Assembly: GCA_963656065.1 (NCBI GenBank)
Contig: CAVKGV010000008.1
Coordinates: 1 to 64,000, forward strand
DNA length: 64,000 nt
Origin: Hallerella sp963656065
GTDB taxonomy: Bacteria > Fibrobacterota > Fibrobacteria > Fibrobacterales > Fibrobacteraceae
Reading direction: 5' to 3'
The position numbers were made by a program, and so were the translations under genes. Below, piece after piece: positions 32,459 through 41,773 of this stretch. The notes beneath the pieces were generated by a model. That model made no database searches and was not told where the DNA came from. It saw only the letters and a list, made by a program, of their open reading frames with translations. Within the stretch, counting starts at the first letter, position 1. Every line of letters begins with the position of its first letter.

Positions 32459-32887
32459 ATGAAAAAAATTTCGTTAATCGCTTCAAGCCTTGCCGCGGCT
32501 TTTCTCATGGGTTGCGGAAGTTCCAGCTCAAGTTCGGACGGGGAACAGTTTGACTGCAACCTTTCCGAAGATGGTGTCAAGGTTTTTACGCCGAAGGGCG
32601 GGGAAGTTTTTAAACTCGGCGATTCTGTCGAAGTGACCTTTGTCGCGAAGTACAAGAACGCAGGCGGCTTCAAGGCGTATTACAAGGCGAGCGAAGACGA
32701 CAAGGGTGTGAATCTGTTCGCCAATTCTATCGGTGACGAAGCGCCGGACGGAAAACATTGCACGACGGTTTCCGCCTATCTGGATCCGGAAATCGTCAAG
32801 GCTTCCGACAAGGCGTTCATCCAGGTCGAAGCCTATAATGCGGGAAAGATCCGCGGAAATTCAGAAACATTTACCGTTAAGGAATAA
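32459..32887 (+). CDS. Small Ser-rich lipoprotein
   Basis: The 142-residue protein has a lipobox LMGC (Cys19) and a poly-Ser linker. The remaining ~110 residues form a single Ig-like beta sandwich in pattern (VKVFTPKGGEVFKLGDSVEV, then AFIQVEAYNAGKIRGNSETF), similar to Ser-Thr-rich GPI-anchor-type modules that begin with 'P.gGe.f..Gd...v'. No function is known. CAGGAG precedes the ATG. It lies one base before the TTG start of the sugar decarboxylase-like gene. Confidence 0.78.
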   Translation: MKKISLIASSLAAAFLMGCGSSSSSSDGEQFDCNLSEDGVKVFTPKGGEVFKLGDSVEVTFVAKYKNAGGFKAYYKASEDDKGVNLFANSIGDEAPDGKHCTTVSAYLDPEIVKASDKAFIQVEAYNAGKIRGNSETFTVKE

Positions 32888-32888
32888 A

Positions 32889-33950
32889 TTGCGCGCTTCG
32901 GACTTTCGCTTTGACGATGCGGGCCTGACGGTTGCCCTTGTCGGCGGCGGGGGATTTGTCGGTTCGCATTTGCTGCGGGCGCTTTTGGTGCGGACTCGCT
33001 GGAAAGTCCTTGTCGTCGATCTGGATTTTCACCGGGTGCAGGATTTGCTTGCGGAAAAAAATCCCCGGATAGAATTTCTTTTGGCCGATATTGCCGACGA
33101 GAAAATCGCAGAGCGCGTTTCGGAAAACAGAATCGTGGTGAATCTCGCCGCGATATGCACGCCGAGCCGTTACATGGGAGAGGCGGAAGCGGTCATCGAA
33201 AGCAATTTTACGCATCCGGCGGGTCTGGCCAAAAAGTGCGCACTTTCCGGTTCGTGGCTCGTATATTTTTCGACTTCGGAAGTCTATGGGAAGACCCTCG
33301 AAAATTCCGGAATCCTGGATGAAGATTTGTCGGATTTTGTACAAGGTCCGCTCGGGGCGTCGCGTTGGTCGTATGCGGTCGCCAAGCAACTTTCCGAACG
33401 GTTTATTGCTTCCATTCCGGGTTTGCGCTACAGCATCGTTCGCCCCTTTAATTTCATCGGGCCGTGGATGGACTTTATGCCGGGCGTCGATGGAGTGGGA
33501 ATACCGCGGGTGCTTGCCAATTTTTCGAGCGCGCTCGTGCGGGGAGATCCGATGGTCCTTGTGAATGGAGGCGTGTCGCGCCGGACATTTACCGCGATTG
33601 AAGACGCTGTCGAGTTTATGTTCTGCCTGTTCCGGAATGCGGAAAGGGCTTTTTCCCAGACGTTCAACGTGGGCAATGCGAAGAACGAACTTTCGATATT
33701 TGAACTTGCCCAAAAAATGCGGAAAATTTTTGCACGGATAAATTCCGTTCCGGAAAGCGCAATCCCCGAATGCCGGATTTTGTCGGGCGAAGAATATTAC
33801 GGCAAAGGATACGAGGATTCCCTGCGCCGCGTTCCTGCGGTAGAAAAGGCCAAGCGATTGCTGGGTTTTGAAGCGAAAATTCCCATTGACGACGCTCTTG
33901 AAAAATCAATTCTCTGGTTTTTCAAACATTATTCTGCCAAACGAACATGA
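32889..33950 (+). CDS. ArnA C-terminal-like UDP-glucuronate decarboxylase/epimerase (SDR)
   Basis: The protein has 353 residues from TTG 32889, preceded by AAGGAA five bases upstream; the open frame further up overlaps the lipoprotein gene and lacks a coding look. It is an extended short-chain dehydrogenase with VGGGGFVGSHLL (NAD binding), STSEVYG, and SYAVAKQ (catalytic YxxxK). RPFNFIGPWMDFMPG and VNGGVSRRTFTAIEDAVE follow the RPFNWxGP and DGGxQxRCFT blocks of the ArnA decarboxylase domain, so UDP-glucuronate or a similar sugar nucleotide is a likely substrate. It overlaps the next gene as ATGA. Confidence 0.78.
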   Translation: MRASDFRFDDAGLTVALVGGGGFVGSHLLRALLVRTRWKVLVVDLDFHRVQDLLAEKNPRIEFLLADIADEKIAERVSENRIVVNLAAICTPSRYMGEAEAVIESNFTHPAGLAKKCALSGSWLVYFSTSEVYGKTLENSGILDEDLSDFVQGPLGASRWSYAVAKQLSERFIASIPGLRYSIVRPFNFIGPWMDFMPGVDGVGIPRVLANFSSALVRGDPMVLVNGGVSRRTFTAIEDAVEFMFCLFRNAERAFSQTFNVGNAKNELSIFELAQKMRKIFARINSVPESAIPECRILSGEEYYGKGYEDSLRRVPAVEKAKRLLGFEAKIPIDDALEKSILWFFKHYSAKRT

Positions 33951-34687
33951 CGCGTGATCTGTTCATCTTTGTCCCGGCGTATAACGTAGAAAGGGAACTT
34001 CCCGATTTGCTGCGTTCAATTCCCGGCGAAGTCCTGCTTCGCACGGAAGAGCTTTTGATCATCGATGACGGCAGTTCGGACGGAACGCGTAAAGAGGCGG
34101 AAAATTTCTTGCAGAGCGAAATCCGTACGCGCGTTCGCATCGAATCGTTTGCCTCTAACCAAGGCTACGGGGCGGTCGTCAAGTGCGGCATTTCCCGGGC
34201 GAAGTTCTTGGAAAAAACAGGAGTCCGGTTTGCGGTCTGCCTACATGGCGATGGGCAGTATCCGGCAAGTGCGATTTCCCGGATGCTTTCGGTCCTGGAA
34301 AATCCTCGGACGGTCGCTGTGCAGGGCTCAAGGCTTGCCCAAAAAGGAAGTGCCCGGGCAGGGAAAATGCCTTTCTACAAGTATCTCGGCGGAAAGCTTC
34401 TTACAAAAATCGAAAATGCCGTTTTTACAAATAAACTAACCGACAGGCACAGCGGGTTGATTGCGTATCGGGTGGATTTTTTGAAAACACTGGAACTTTC
34501 GAAACGCAGCGGTTCATTCGATATCGATTTGGAAATTCTGGCGATTGCCGATGCGAAAGGATTCAAAATTTCCGAATTGCCGATCGAGACACGCTATGCA
34601 GGCGAAAAGTCGAACTTGTCGGTTATTCCTTACGGCTTCCGCGTCTTGCGAATTGTTCTTTTGCGCTTTTCGGGTCGTTATGGCTAA
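33947..34687 (+). CDS. Family 2 glycosyltransferase (DPM1/ArnC-like)
   Basis: The 246-residue protein has an N-terminal GT-A fold: FIFVPAYNVERELPDLL, LLIIDDGSSDGT, and HGDGQYPASAI in place of the DxD-type metal site, then TDRHSGLIAYR and KISELPIETRYAGEKSNLS at the end. This is the layout of dolichyl/undecaprenyl-phosphate sugar synthases, but without the C-terminal membrane helices of ArnC. It probably transfers a sugar to a lipid or polymer carrier. Start and end overlap both neighbours, so the three genes form one translation unit. Confidence 0.83.
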   Translation: MTRDLFIFVPAYNVERELPDLLRSIPGEVLLRTEELLIIDDGSSDGTRKEAENFLQSEIRTRVRIESFASNQGYGAVVKCGISRAKFLEKTGVRFAVCLHGDGQYPASAISRMLSVLENPRTVAVQGSRLAQKGSARAGKMPFYKYLGGKLLTKIENAVFTNKLTDRHSGLIAYRVDFLKTLELSKRSGSFDIDLEILAIADAKGFKISELPIETRYAGEKSNLSVIPYGFRVLRIVLLRFSGRYG

Positions 34688-35549
34688 TATCTTGATTACA
34701 GGCGGTGCCGGTGTTGTCGGCACTCGTTTATCGAAACTTTTTCTCGCGATGGGGCATTCTGTCCGGGTTTTGACCCTTCCCGGACAAGGCGAATCGAAGC
34801 GTCTTCCTGGTGAAGTTGAAATTTTTTACGGTGATGTCCGGAAACCGAAAACGCTTCTGGATGCTTTTCAAAATGTGGACACGGTTTGCCACTTGGCGGC
34901 GGTCATTCTCGCCAAGAGAAAGGACGCTTTTGAAAAAATCAATTTGGAAGGAACGCGAAATGTCCTGCTTGCGGCAAAATCCGCCGGAGTCAAGAGATTT
35001 CTCTTTGTATCGAGTATTTCCGTTACGTATCCGGACTTGACCGACTACGGTTCTAGCAAGTTGCGGGCCGAAACCTTGGTCAGAAATTCGGGAATTCCCT
35101 TTACGATTGTGCGCCCGACATTGGTAGTCGAAAAGTCGGGCGGTGCGGAATACATGCTTTTTGTGAAATATCTTAAGAGTTCTCCGCTGGTCTTTTTACC
35201 GGGAAAGGGAAAGTGCTTGAAGCGTCCCGTTCGGACGGAGGATTTGGTCGAAGGCATTGCGCTCGCTGCGACATCTCCGGCTGCGGTCGGGAAAACATAT
35301 GCACTTGCGGGTTCAAAGGTGCTGTCCCTTTCCGACATGGCGAAAATTTCGATGGAAAAGGCGGGCGTCCGGAAAAAAATTTATGGCGTGCCGCTCTGGC
35401 TTTGCCATTTTTTGGCTTTGTTGAAACAGTTCCTGCTTCCGGGTAGCGTTTCGGCGAGGCAGGCGCTGGCTGGATTTCGCTTCGATGCGGCTCCGGAAAT
35501 CACCGATGCGGAAAAGGATTTGGGCTATAAGCCCGGTTCTCCCTTTTAG
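34680..35549 (+). CDS. NAD-dependent epimerase/dehydratase (atypical SDR)
   Basis: The protein has 289 residues from ATG 34680, inside the last codons of the GT2 gene (the longer open frame would lie within that gene). It has ITGGAGVVGTRL for NAD(P) binding, FVSSISVTYPD with YGSSKLRAE (catalytic YxxxK), and IVRPTLVVEKSG. The C-terminal part carries a hydrophobic stretch LWLCHFLALLKQFLL. The substrate could be a sugar nucleotide or a lipid-linked sugar made by the two genes before it. Confidence 0.8.
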   Translation: MANILITGGAGVVGTRLSKLFLAMGHSVRVLTLPGQGESKRLPGEVEIFYGDVRKPKTLLDAFQNVDTVCHLAAVILAKRKDAFEKINLEGTRNVLLAAKSAGVKRFLFVSSISVTYPDLTDYGSSKLRAETLVRNSGIPFTIVRPTLVVEKSGGAEYMLFVKYLKSSPLVFLPGKGKCLKRPVRTEDLVEGIALAATSPAAVGKTYALAGSKVLSLSDMAKISMEKAGVRKKIYGVPLWLCHFLALLKQFLLPGSVSARQALAGFRFDAAPEITDAEKDLGYKPGSPF

Positions 35550-35613
35550 CGTAAAACCCTTTGCAATTTGACGTGGAAAGGTATAGATTTAAGAAAAAAA
35601 CAAAGAGGCTTTT

Positions 35614-36765
35614 ATGAAATGGAATAAAATCTTGACACTCGTTGCAGGAAGCGTACTTGCGTTTGCCGCGTGCAGTGATTCGAGCAGCAACGCGAGCCGC
35701 GAAACAGATTCTTCGTCTTCGGGAGAAATTCTCTCGTCTTCGTCGTCTAAGGATTCCCCGGTGCCGGCGTTTGATACGGAGAACCTTTTGCCGAACATGG
35801 ACCTCGGTTTAAAATTCGGCACGAACCTCTGGCTTTCCGCCGGGAAAAGCGGTCTCTATTCGCTTTGGTTTGTCGATACGGCAAATGCGGGGGCTTCGTA
35901 TGGGACGATCGTTACGCATGCGGATCTTTCAAACGGCGTCCTGGCGTTTGATACTTCCTCGGGCTATGTTTATGCGACCGGTCTGAGCCGGGGAGATTCC
36001 ATCATCGCCTGGATAGAGAAGGGTATCCGGCTGGAATTTTCGATGGACGATTCAACGTTGATGGTGAAAATTGACGATGCGGAACCGGTGGCCGTGAAAA
36101 AGGCGACGCGGCAAGTCGAATCCGGGTATCTTGCAAAAAGCGACAGCCTTGTCGGAAAAGTCCTGGAATGGAGCGACGGCGATTCGAGCTCTACATATCG
36201 TTTCTATAGAAATGGGGAATATATTCGCGAGGTCACGGGCAAGGAGTCGTTTGAAGCGGGATATTACGATGTCCATCGCCAGCACCTGCTCACGATGCCC
36301 GTCTATTTTGCCGGCGAAGTTTCGATTCTCAATTCCTATACTGCCAAGGAAAACAGCGGATCATACGAGCTTGACAACGATATTTCGAAAAAGAATTACA
36401 GCGTCTCTTCGATGACCGTGGATTATCCGGACGTGTCGCTTCTGGTAATGTCCGGTTGGAATTCCGAAAGTAACGATACGCTTCGCTGGACACTTTCGTT
36501 TAGCGGTGAAAATTATACAATTAAGGGAAAGACCGGTTTGAGCGAGAATACGACCAAAGTCCAACGCGAAGGCGCATGGGCGGTTTTCGGCGACTATCTG
36601 GTGCTCTCTGTCGAAAAGTGTTCCGCCGTCAAAAAGGTGGAGTGCCCGGCGGTGGAATACGGAACGCTTTCCAAAGTATCTGCGACGTCTTTCGAATTTG
36701 AAAATTCCGACTCCTCGGACGAGTATGCCGCTCCGAAAAAATGGACCGCCATTGAAGAGGAATAA
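35614..36765 (+). CDS. Ser-rich-linker lipoprotein of unknown function
   Basis: The 383-residue protein has a lipobox AFAAC (Cys20) followed by a Ser/Asp-rich linker to about residue 50, a design common in Fibrobacter. The rest is beta-rich without recognised motifs; WKTLQ-type or catalytic signatures are absent. It has its own spacer of 64 bases with TATAGA at 35582-35587 as a possible -10, so it is probably transcribed separately. It converges with hrpB across only 11 bases. Confidence 0.75.
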   Translation: MKWNKILTLVAGSVLAFAACSDSSSNASRETDSSSSGEILSSSSSKDSPVPAFDTENLLPNMDLGLKFGTNLWLSAGKSGLYSLWFVDTANAGASYGTIVTHADLSNGVLAFDTSSGYVYATGLSRGDSIIAWIEKGIRLEFSMDDSTLMVKIDDAEPVAVKKATRQVESGYLAKSDSLVGKVLEWSDGDSSSTYRFYRNGEYIREVTGKESFEAGYYDVHRQHLLTMPVYFAGEVSILNSYTAKENSGSYELDNDISKKNYSVSSMTVDYPDVSLLVMSGWNSESNDTLRWTLSFSGENYTIKGKTGLSENTTKVQREGAWAVFGDYLVLSVEKCSAVKKVECPAVEYGTLSKVSATSFEFENSDSSDEYAAPKKWTAIEEE

Positions 36766-36776
36766 TTCCGTATAAA

Positions 36777-39224
36777 TTAATCGACCGATTCCGGCCAAGG
36801 ATGCTTCGGGTATCTTCCCCGAAGCTCTTTTCGTATCTGCGGGTAGGTGCTTTTCCAGAAGCCCGTCAAGTCCCATGTCTTTTGGGCGGTCCGGAAGTTC
36901 GGTGCGAGAATGTCGTAGCGGACCTTGACCTTTCCCCCGGCGATGAAATGTTCTCCGCGGAAGGGAAGAAAATCCTCGATGCGGGCGGAAAGCTCCACGG
37001 GGGAATTTTCCGCATAACGGTATCGCGCCTTTTTCCCGTTGGGAAGCGAGAGCGTATCGGGAAACATTTTCCCGAGCCAGGACAGCATATTCTCGCCAAA
37101 GTATTCTTTCATCTTCGATCGGAAAAGTTCCGGGGTAAGATCGCGGAGCAGAAAATGTCCGTCAAGAAAATCTTCGGTGACAAGTTCCATGTCTTCCGCA
37201 TTCCAGGCGGGCAGGGAATATTCGGGAAAAGTTTCCGCGGCGAGTTTCATCTTGCAGAGAAGAATCTTGTTCGCTTCGTCCATCCACAGGAAAGAAAGGT
37301 CTTCGCGCTTGTGACGTTCCATCCAGGCTTTTCCCGTCAGTTCCTTTAATTTGTTCAAAATTTCGACAGGGGCTTCCTGCGGCTGGATTTCCTTGCGGGA
37401 AATTTCCACACCGTTCGCCGAAGAAATTTCAAGCCCGATATAGCGTTCCTGTCCTGAACGCCACAAAAGCTCGTAGCGGATTTCTCTGTCGTCGCTTTTT
37501 AAAAAATCGCTCGGAATGGCCAGGTAGAATCCGGCTCGCATTTCGGATTTTTGCGATGAATTTGTACGCAATAGGTGAAAGACCAGAATGGCGTCCGCAT
37601 TTTCAACGGATGCCGGTTCTATCGGAAAAGTGTCGGTCCTTGTCCTGTAGGCGTTTCCGCTCTTAATCGCCAGCGCATCGGGAAATGCTTTCCAAAAAAG
37701 GCGGAGCGTTTCCCGTGGATTTTCTGCCCGGAGCTCTGGAAATTTTTTCCTTTGCGAAAATTCCTGCAATCTCCGATAGGAAAGTTGAATTTCGCGCGCT
37801 GCCTTGTGCTTGTTTTGTAGCAAGTTCTGCGCACATTCCAAGGCGTTTTGCGGAACGTTGTTTCCGCGCACCGGTTCGTCGGAATCGAGAATGGAAAAAA
37901 CGGCGAGCGTTAAATTGGAAAGAGATTCCGCTTCGAGATACGCTTTGGCTAGCTGTAGATTGTTGAGCGGAATTTCCAGTGCCCGGAGACCATTCGGAGA
38001 AATTTTTCCGTCTGCCGTTAGAAATCCGTAACGGGAAAGTTCTTGGAAGGCTTTCTCCGCAAGAACCGGGTTTGGTTCGGTAATGAATTTTAGATTGTTC
38101 GGCGCGATGTCCAGTGTTCTGGCGAGTGCGGCCCTTTGCAGTAAAATCGGGCGCAGGTCGCTTTTCTGGATTTCGGGGACAATGTTTTGCGCAAAAAGGA
38201 CTTCTTCTCGTTTTCCCCACAGGCGAATACAGACGCCTTCTCGTGTGCGGCCTGCGCGCCCGGTGCGCTGGATGGCGTTTTGCATGCTGATGCGTCCGAG
38301 CTTCAGAATACTTTTTCCCTGCGAAGCGTTAAATTCCGTGGTGCGCTCTAGACCGGAATCGATGACTCCTGTGACGTCCGGGATGGTGAGGCTTGTCTCG
38401 GCGATGTTCGTTGCAAGGATGATGCGCGGTTTGTTTGTGTGTAAAAAGATTTCCTGCTCCGTTGCCTTGTCCTGTCCACCGTATAGGTCGAGAATCTTTA
38501 GCGTTCCGTAGCCAAAAGTTTCTTCAAGATGGCGATGAACGCTTGCAATTTCTCCTTTTCCCGGGAGAAAGACCAACGTCGTTCCCCAGACATGGTTGCG
38601 TTCGAGGGTGCGGAGCGCCTTTTCCACATTTCGCGCGAGGGAATTTCCGGGCGGGATTTCCAGGTTCAGGATTTGCACGGGAAATCCGGGCCGTCCGACA
38701 TGGAGGCATTGGATGCCCAATGTTTTCTCGAGTTCGTCGCGGTTCAATTCCGCGGAGAGAATGGCGATGCGCGGAGCTTTTGAAAATTTTTGCCGGGCGA
38801 GAAAATAGGCGAGGAGCAAATCCATTTCGGCCCGGCGTTCGTGAAACTCGTCGAAGATTATCCAGTCGAACGATTCGCCGTCATGCAGCAAGGTTTGGAG
38901 AAAGTTGCCGTATGTGGTAAAGAGAATTTTCGTGCTGTCGGATGCGGCGCTCTCGAAACGGATCCTGTATCCGATTGACGTGCCGAGCCTTGTCCCGGCA
39001 AGTTTGGCGAGATAGCCGGCGAGGCTTGTCGCGGCAAGTCTCCGCGGCTCGAGGACGGCGACTCTTCCGAGACCTTCCTTTTGCGAAGCGAGCAGCCACG
39101 GCACAAATGTCGATTTACCCGATCCCGTCGGAGCGGTCAAAAGTAGGTTTTTCTGTCTGCGGGTCTCTTCAAGAATCGCTTCGCTGAATTCTTTCAGCGG
39201 GAGAAATTCAAAGGCGGGATTCAT
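36777..39224 (-). CDS. hrpB: ATP-dependent helicase HrpB
   Basis: The 815-residue DEAH-box helicase has APTGSGKSTFVPWLL (motif I), IIFDEFHERRAEMDLL (DEFH variant of motif II), ATNIAETSLTIPDV and QRTGRAGRTREGVCIRLW (motif VI), then the helicase-associated and HrpB C-terminal domains ending near the PKHPWPE motif. The length matches bacterial HrpB (about 800-840). Its cellular role is poorly defined; RNA handling is assumed from the family. Confidence 0.94.
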   Translation of the reverse strand: MNPAFEFLPLKEFSEAILEETRRQKNLLLTAPTGSGKSTFVPWLLASQKEGLGRVAVLEPRRLAATSLAGYLAKLAGTRLGTSIGYRIRFESAASDSTKILFTTYGNFLQTLLHDGESFDWIIFDEFHERRAEMDLLLAYFLARQKFSKAPRIAILSAELNRDELEKTLGIQCLHVGRPGFPVQILNLEIPPGNSLARNVEKALRTLERNHVWGTTLVFLPGKGEIASVHRHLEETFGYGTLKILDLYGGQDKATEQEIFLHTNKPRIILATNIAETSLTIPDVTGVIDSGLERTTEFNASQGKSILKLGRISMQNAIQRTGRAGRTREGVCIRLWGKREEVLFAQNIVPEIQKSDLRPILLQRAALARTLDIAPNNLKFITEPNPVLAEKAFQELSRYGFLTADGKISPNGLRALEIPLNNLQLAKAYLEAESLSNLTLAVFSILDSDEPVRGNNVPQNALECAQNLLQNKHKAAREIQLSYRRLQEFSQRKKFPELRAENPRETLRLFWKAFPDALAIKSGNAYRTRTDTFPIEPASVENADAILVFHLLRTNSSQKSEMRAGFYLAIPSDFLKSDDREIRYELLWRSGQERYIGLEISSANGVEISRKEIQPQEAPVEILNKLKELTGKAWMERHKREDLSFLWMDEANKILLCKMKLAAETFPEYSLPAWNAEDMELVTEDFLDGHFLLRDLTPELFRSKMKEYFGENMLSWLGKMFPDTLSLPNGKKARYRYAENSPVELSARIEDFLPFRGEHFIAGGKVKVRYDILAPNFRTAQKTWDLTGFWKSTYPQIRKELRGRYPKHPWPESVD

Positions 39225-39248
39225 GCCGGGCGAATCTTTGCCGGACGC

Positions 39249-39719
39249 CTAGACACGCGGAAAGCGGAGATGTTCCCCGGTCGCCTTGTCCGTATAGGGC
39301 CAATGGCTGTTTTTTTCCTGCTTGTCGAGCATGAGGTTCGTGATGCGGCGTTGGAGTCCCGCTTCCGTCTTGCAGAAAAAGTAGGCGACTTTGTTCTCCT
39401 TTTCGATGAAGAAAACGGCAGCCTTGAACTTGCTCTTGAATGCGGCGCGGAACAGGGAAAGCTCTTCCCGTCTGGGGACGACCCGGTTTCCCTTGACTTC
39501 GCACACGACATCTGCGTCCTTAAGCATCGCCTTTCCCTTGTAGCGGATGACTTCGCGATTCGGTTCGGAGTTCTTGCGGATTGTTTCCAGGTTAAAGGCT
39601 CCGCCGCCTTCTTTCATGACTTTTCGCACGGCGCGAATTGCTGCAAGAATGACGACAAGGATGACCAGGATTAAAATGACGACCCAGTATTCCGAGAAAA
39701 AATTGGCGATTTGGGACAT
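39249..39719 (-). CDS. Single-pass membrane protein of unknown function
   Basis: The 156-residue protein has one N-terminal helix at about 10-30 (YWVVILILVILVVILAAI), then a cytoplasmic basic domain. Segments such as VVCEVKGNRVVPRREE and AVFFIEKENKVAYFFCKTE suggest a small mixed alpha/beta or PH-like domain, with no family recognised. It precedes hrpB on the minus strand with 24 bases between, and is divergent from speA. Confidence 0.7.
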   Translation of the reverse strand: MSQIANFFSEYWVVILILVILVVILAAIRAVRKVMKEGGGAFNLETIRKNSEPNREVIRYKGKAMLKDADVVCEVKGNRVVPRREELSLFRAAFKSKFKAAVFFIEKENKVAYFFCKTEAGLQRRITNLMLDKQEKNSHWPYTDKATGEHLRFPRV

Positions 39720-39844
39720 AGATCCTCTTGAATGTAAAACTTCGCGCCTGAAAATAGAAAATGCACGGGAGACCTTAAAAGTGACGCTGTTTTTTTCTAT
39801 TGTTTTTCCCGATTTTCACAACCAAAAGAAGGTGCACCCACGAA

Positions 39845-41743
39845 ATGAAAAATTGGCGTATCGACGATTCCCGTGACCTCTACAATGTCCGCGGATGGGG
39901 AATAGGCTACTTCGACATCAACGAGGAAGGAAATGCGACCATCAGCCCGCTTCGCGACAAAGGCCCGGAAATCGATCTCTACAAGCTTGTCCAGGAACTC
40001 GATCTGAGGGATATGCCAACGCCTCTCCTTCTCCGGTTTCCCGACATTCTCGATACGCGGATTGAAAAGATCAACGAGTGCTTCAACAAATCCATCCAGG
40101 AATACGGTTTCAAGGGTTCCTTTTACGACGTGTTTCCCATCAAGGTGAACCAGCAGCGGGCGGTTCTCGAAGAAGTCGTGCGCCACGGGAAAAAGTTCAA
40201 CATCGGCCTTGAAGCGGGCTCTAAGCCGGAGCTTCACGCGGTGCTGGCGAACATGGACAATCCGGCGTCGCTCATCATCTGCAACGGTTACAAGGACGAG
40301 GATTTTATCGAGCTTGCGCTTCTCGCACAAAAGATGGGAAAGAATATCTTCGTCGTCGTGGAAAAGATGAACGAACTTCCGATGATCATCGAAATTTCGA
40401 GGCGTATCGGGGTGAAGCCGAATATCGGGCTGCGGATAAAGCTCGCCTCTTCCGGGCAGGGCAAGTGGGAAGAATCCGGCGGTTACCACAGCAAGTTCGG
40501 GCTGAGCAGTTCGGATCTGCTCCATGCGCTCGATCTGATCCGCGAAGAAAAGATGTGTGATTGCGTGAGACTTATCCACTGCCACCTGGGAAGCCAGATT
40601 ACGAACATTCGGAAAGTGAAGTCCGGGTTGCGGGAAATTTCCGAATTCTACGCGCAGCTGAAACAGGCCGGGATGAACGTGGAATTCGTCGATGTCGGCG
40701 GAGGGCTCGGCGTGGATTATGATGGCAGCCGCAGCGCGGGGACGGGTTCCGTGAACTATTCCATCCAGGAATACGCTAACGATATCGTCTATTCCATTTA
40801 TGAAACGTGCGAAAAGTTTTCTCTGCCGCATCCGAATGTCATCGCCGAGACGGGTCGCGCTCTCTCCGCCCACCATTCGATTCTTGTGTTCAACGTTCTC
40901 GAATCGGCGGGGCCTGCATTCTTCGAAGACGAAAAGCAGGAAATCCCGGAGCGGTCCGCGGATTCCATCAAGGATCTGTATGCGATTTTAAAAGGTCTGA
41001 ACATTCGGAATCTGTTGGAAAACTGGCACGACGCGATGCAGATAAACGACGACGTCCTTTCCGGTTTTCGGATGGGAACGGTCGATTTGCAGACCCGCGC
41101 CCTTGCCGAGCGACTTTTCTGGAGCATCGCGCGTCGCGTGAACGAGCTTTCGAGCGAACTTCGGCATGCCCCGATGGAACTTTCGGAGCTTCCGCGGCTT
41201 TTGGCGAAAAAGTACTTTTGCAATTTTTCGCTTTTCCAGAGTCTTCCGGACAGCTGGGCCATCGACCAGATTTTCCCTATCATGCCCATCCAGCGCCTCA
41301 ACGAATCGCCGACGGTCGATGCAACGCTTCAGGACGTCACTTGCGACTCCGACGGAAAAATCGACATGTTCGTCTCGGGGGACGGCATTTCCCGGACGCT
41401 TCCCGTCCATCCGCTGAAAGAGGGCGAACCGTATTATCTCGCGGTCTATCTCGTCGGCGCCTACCAGGAAATCTTAGGCGATTTGCACAACCTCTTTGGC
41501 GATACGAACGCCGTGCATGTAGTCTGCGACGGGGATTCCTACCGCATCGACCAGATGATCGACGGCGAGTCCGTGGAAGATGTCCTGGATTACGTGAATT
41601 TTAGCGACAAGGCCCTTGTCCGGACGATGGAAAACTGGGTTTCAAGTTCCGTGAAGGAAGGAAAAATCACGCTCCAGGAAGGCAAGGAATTTTTGAACAT
41701 CTACCGTTCGGGACTTTACGGCTACACGTATCTCGAAGGCTAG
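39845..41743 (+). CDS. speA: Biosynthetic arginine decarboxylase
   Basis: The protein has 632 residues from ATG 39845 (MKNWRIDDSRD; the open frame upstream adds 15 residues of no family likeness). It converts arginine to agmatine for polyamine synthesis with PLP. The PLP lysine lies in VFPIKVNQQ, with LRIKLASSGQGKW, FVDVGGGLGVDYDGS and AETGRALSAHHSILVFNV further on. The length and layout match SpeA (about 630-660). A weak hairpin (41754-41773) follows the stop. Confidence 0.95.
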   Translation: MKNWRIDDSRDLYNVRGWGIGYFDINEEGNATISPLRDKGPEIDLYKLVQELDLRDMPTPLLLRFPDILDTRIEKINECFNKSIQEYGFKGSFYDVFPIKVNQQRAVLEEVVRHGKKFNIGLEAGSKPELHAVLANMDNPASLIICNGYKDEDFIELALLAQKMGKNIFVVVEKMNELPMIIEISRRIGVKPNIGLRIKLASSGQGKWEESGGYHSKFGLSSSDLLHALDLIREEKMCDCVRLIHCHLGSQITNIRKVKSGLREISEFYAQLKQAGMNVEFVDVGGGLGVDYDGSRSAGTGSVNYSIQEYANDIVYSIYETCEKFSLPHPNVIAETGRALSAHHSILVFNVLESAGPAFFEDEKQEIPERSADSIKDLYAILKGLNIRNLLENWHDAMQINDDVLSGFRMGTVDLQTRALAERLFWSIARRVNELSSELRHAPMELSELPRLLAKKYFCNFSLFQSLPDSWAIDQIFPIMPIQRLNESPTVDATLQDVTCDSDGKIDMFVSGDGISRTLPVHPLKEGEPYYLAVYLVGAYQEILGDLHNLFGDTNAVHVVCDGDSYRIDQMIDGESVEDVLDYVNFSDKALVRTMENWVSSSVKEGKITLQEGKEFLNIYRSGLYGYTYLEG

Positions 41744-41773
41744 CGGAAACCGCATCGGAGTGGATGTTCCGAT

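Noticed and set aside
32733..32888. Upstream extension of the ArnA-like gene
   Set aside because: It lies wholly inside the lipoprotein gene in another frame; TTG 32889 has a well-spaced AAGGAA.
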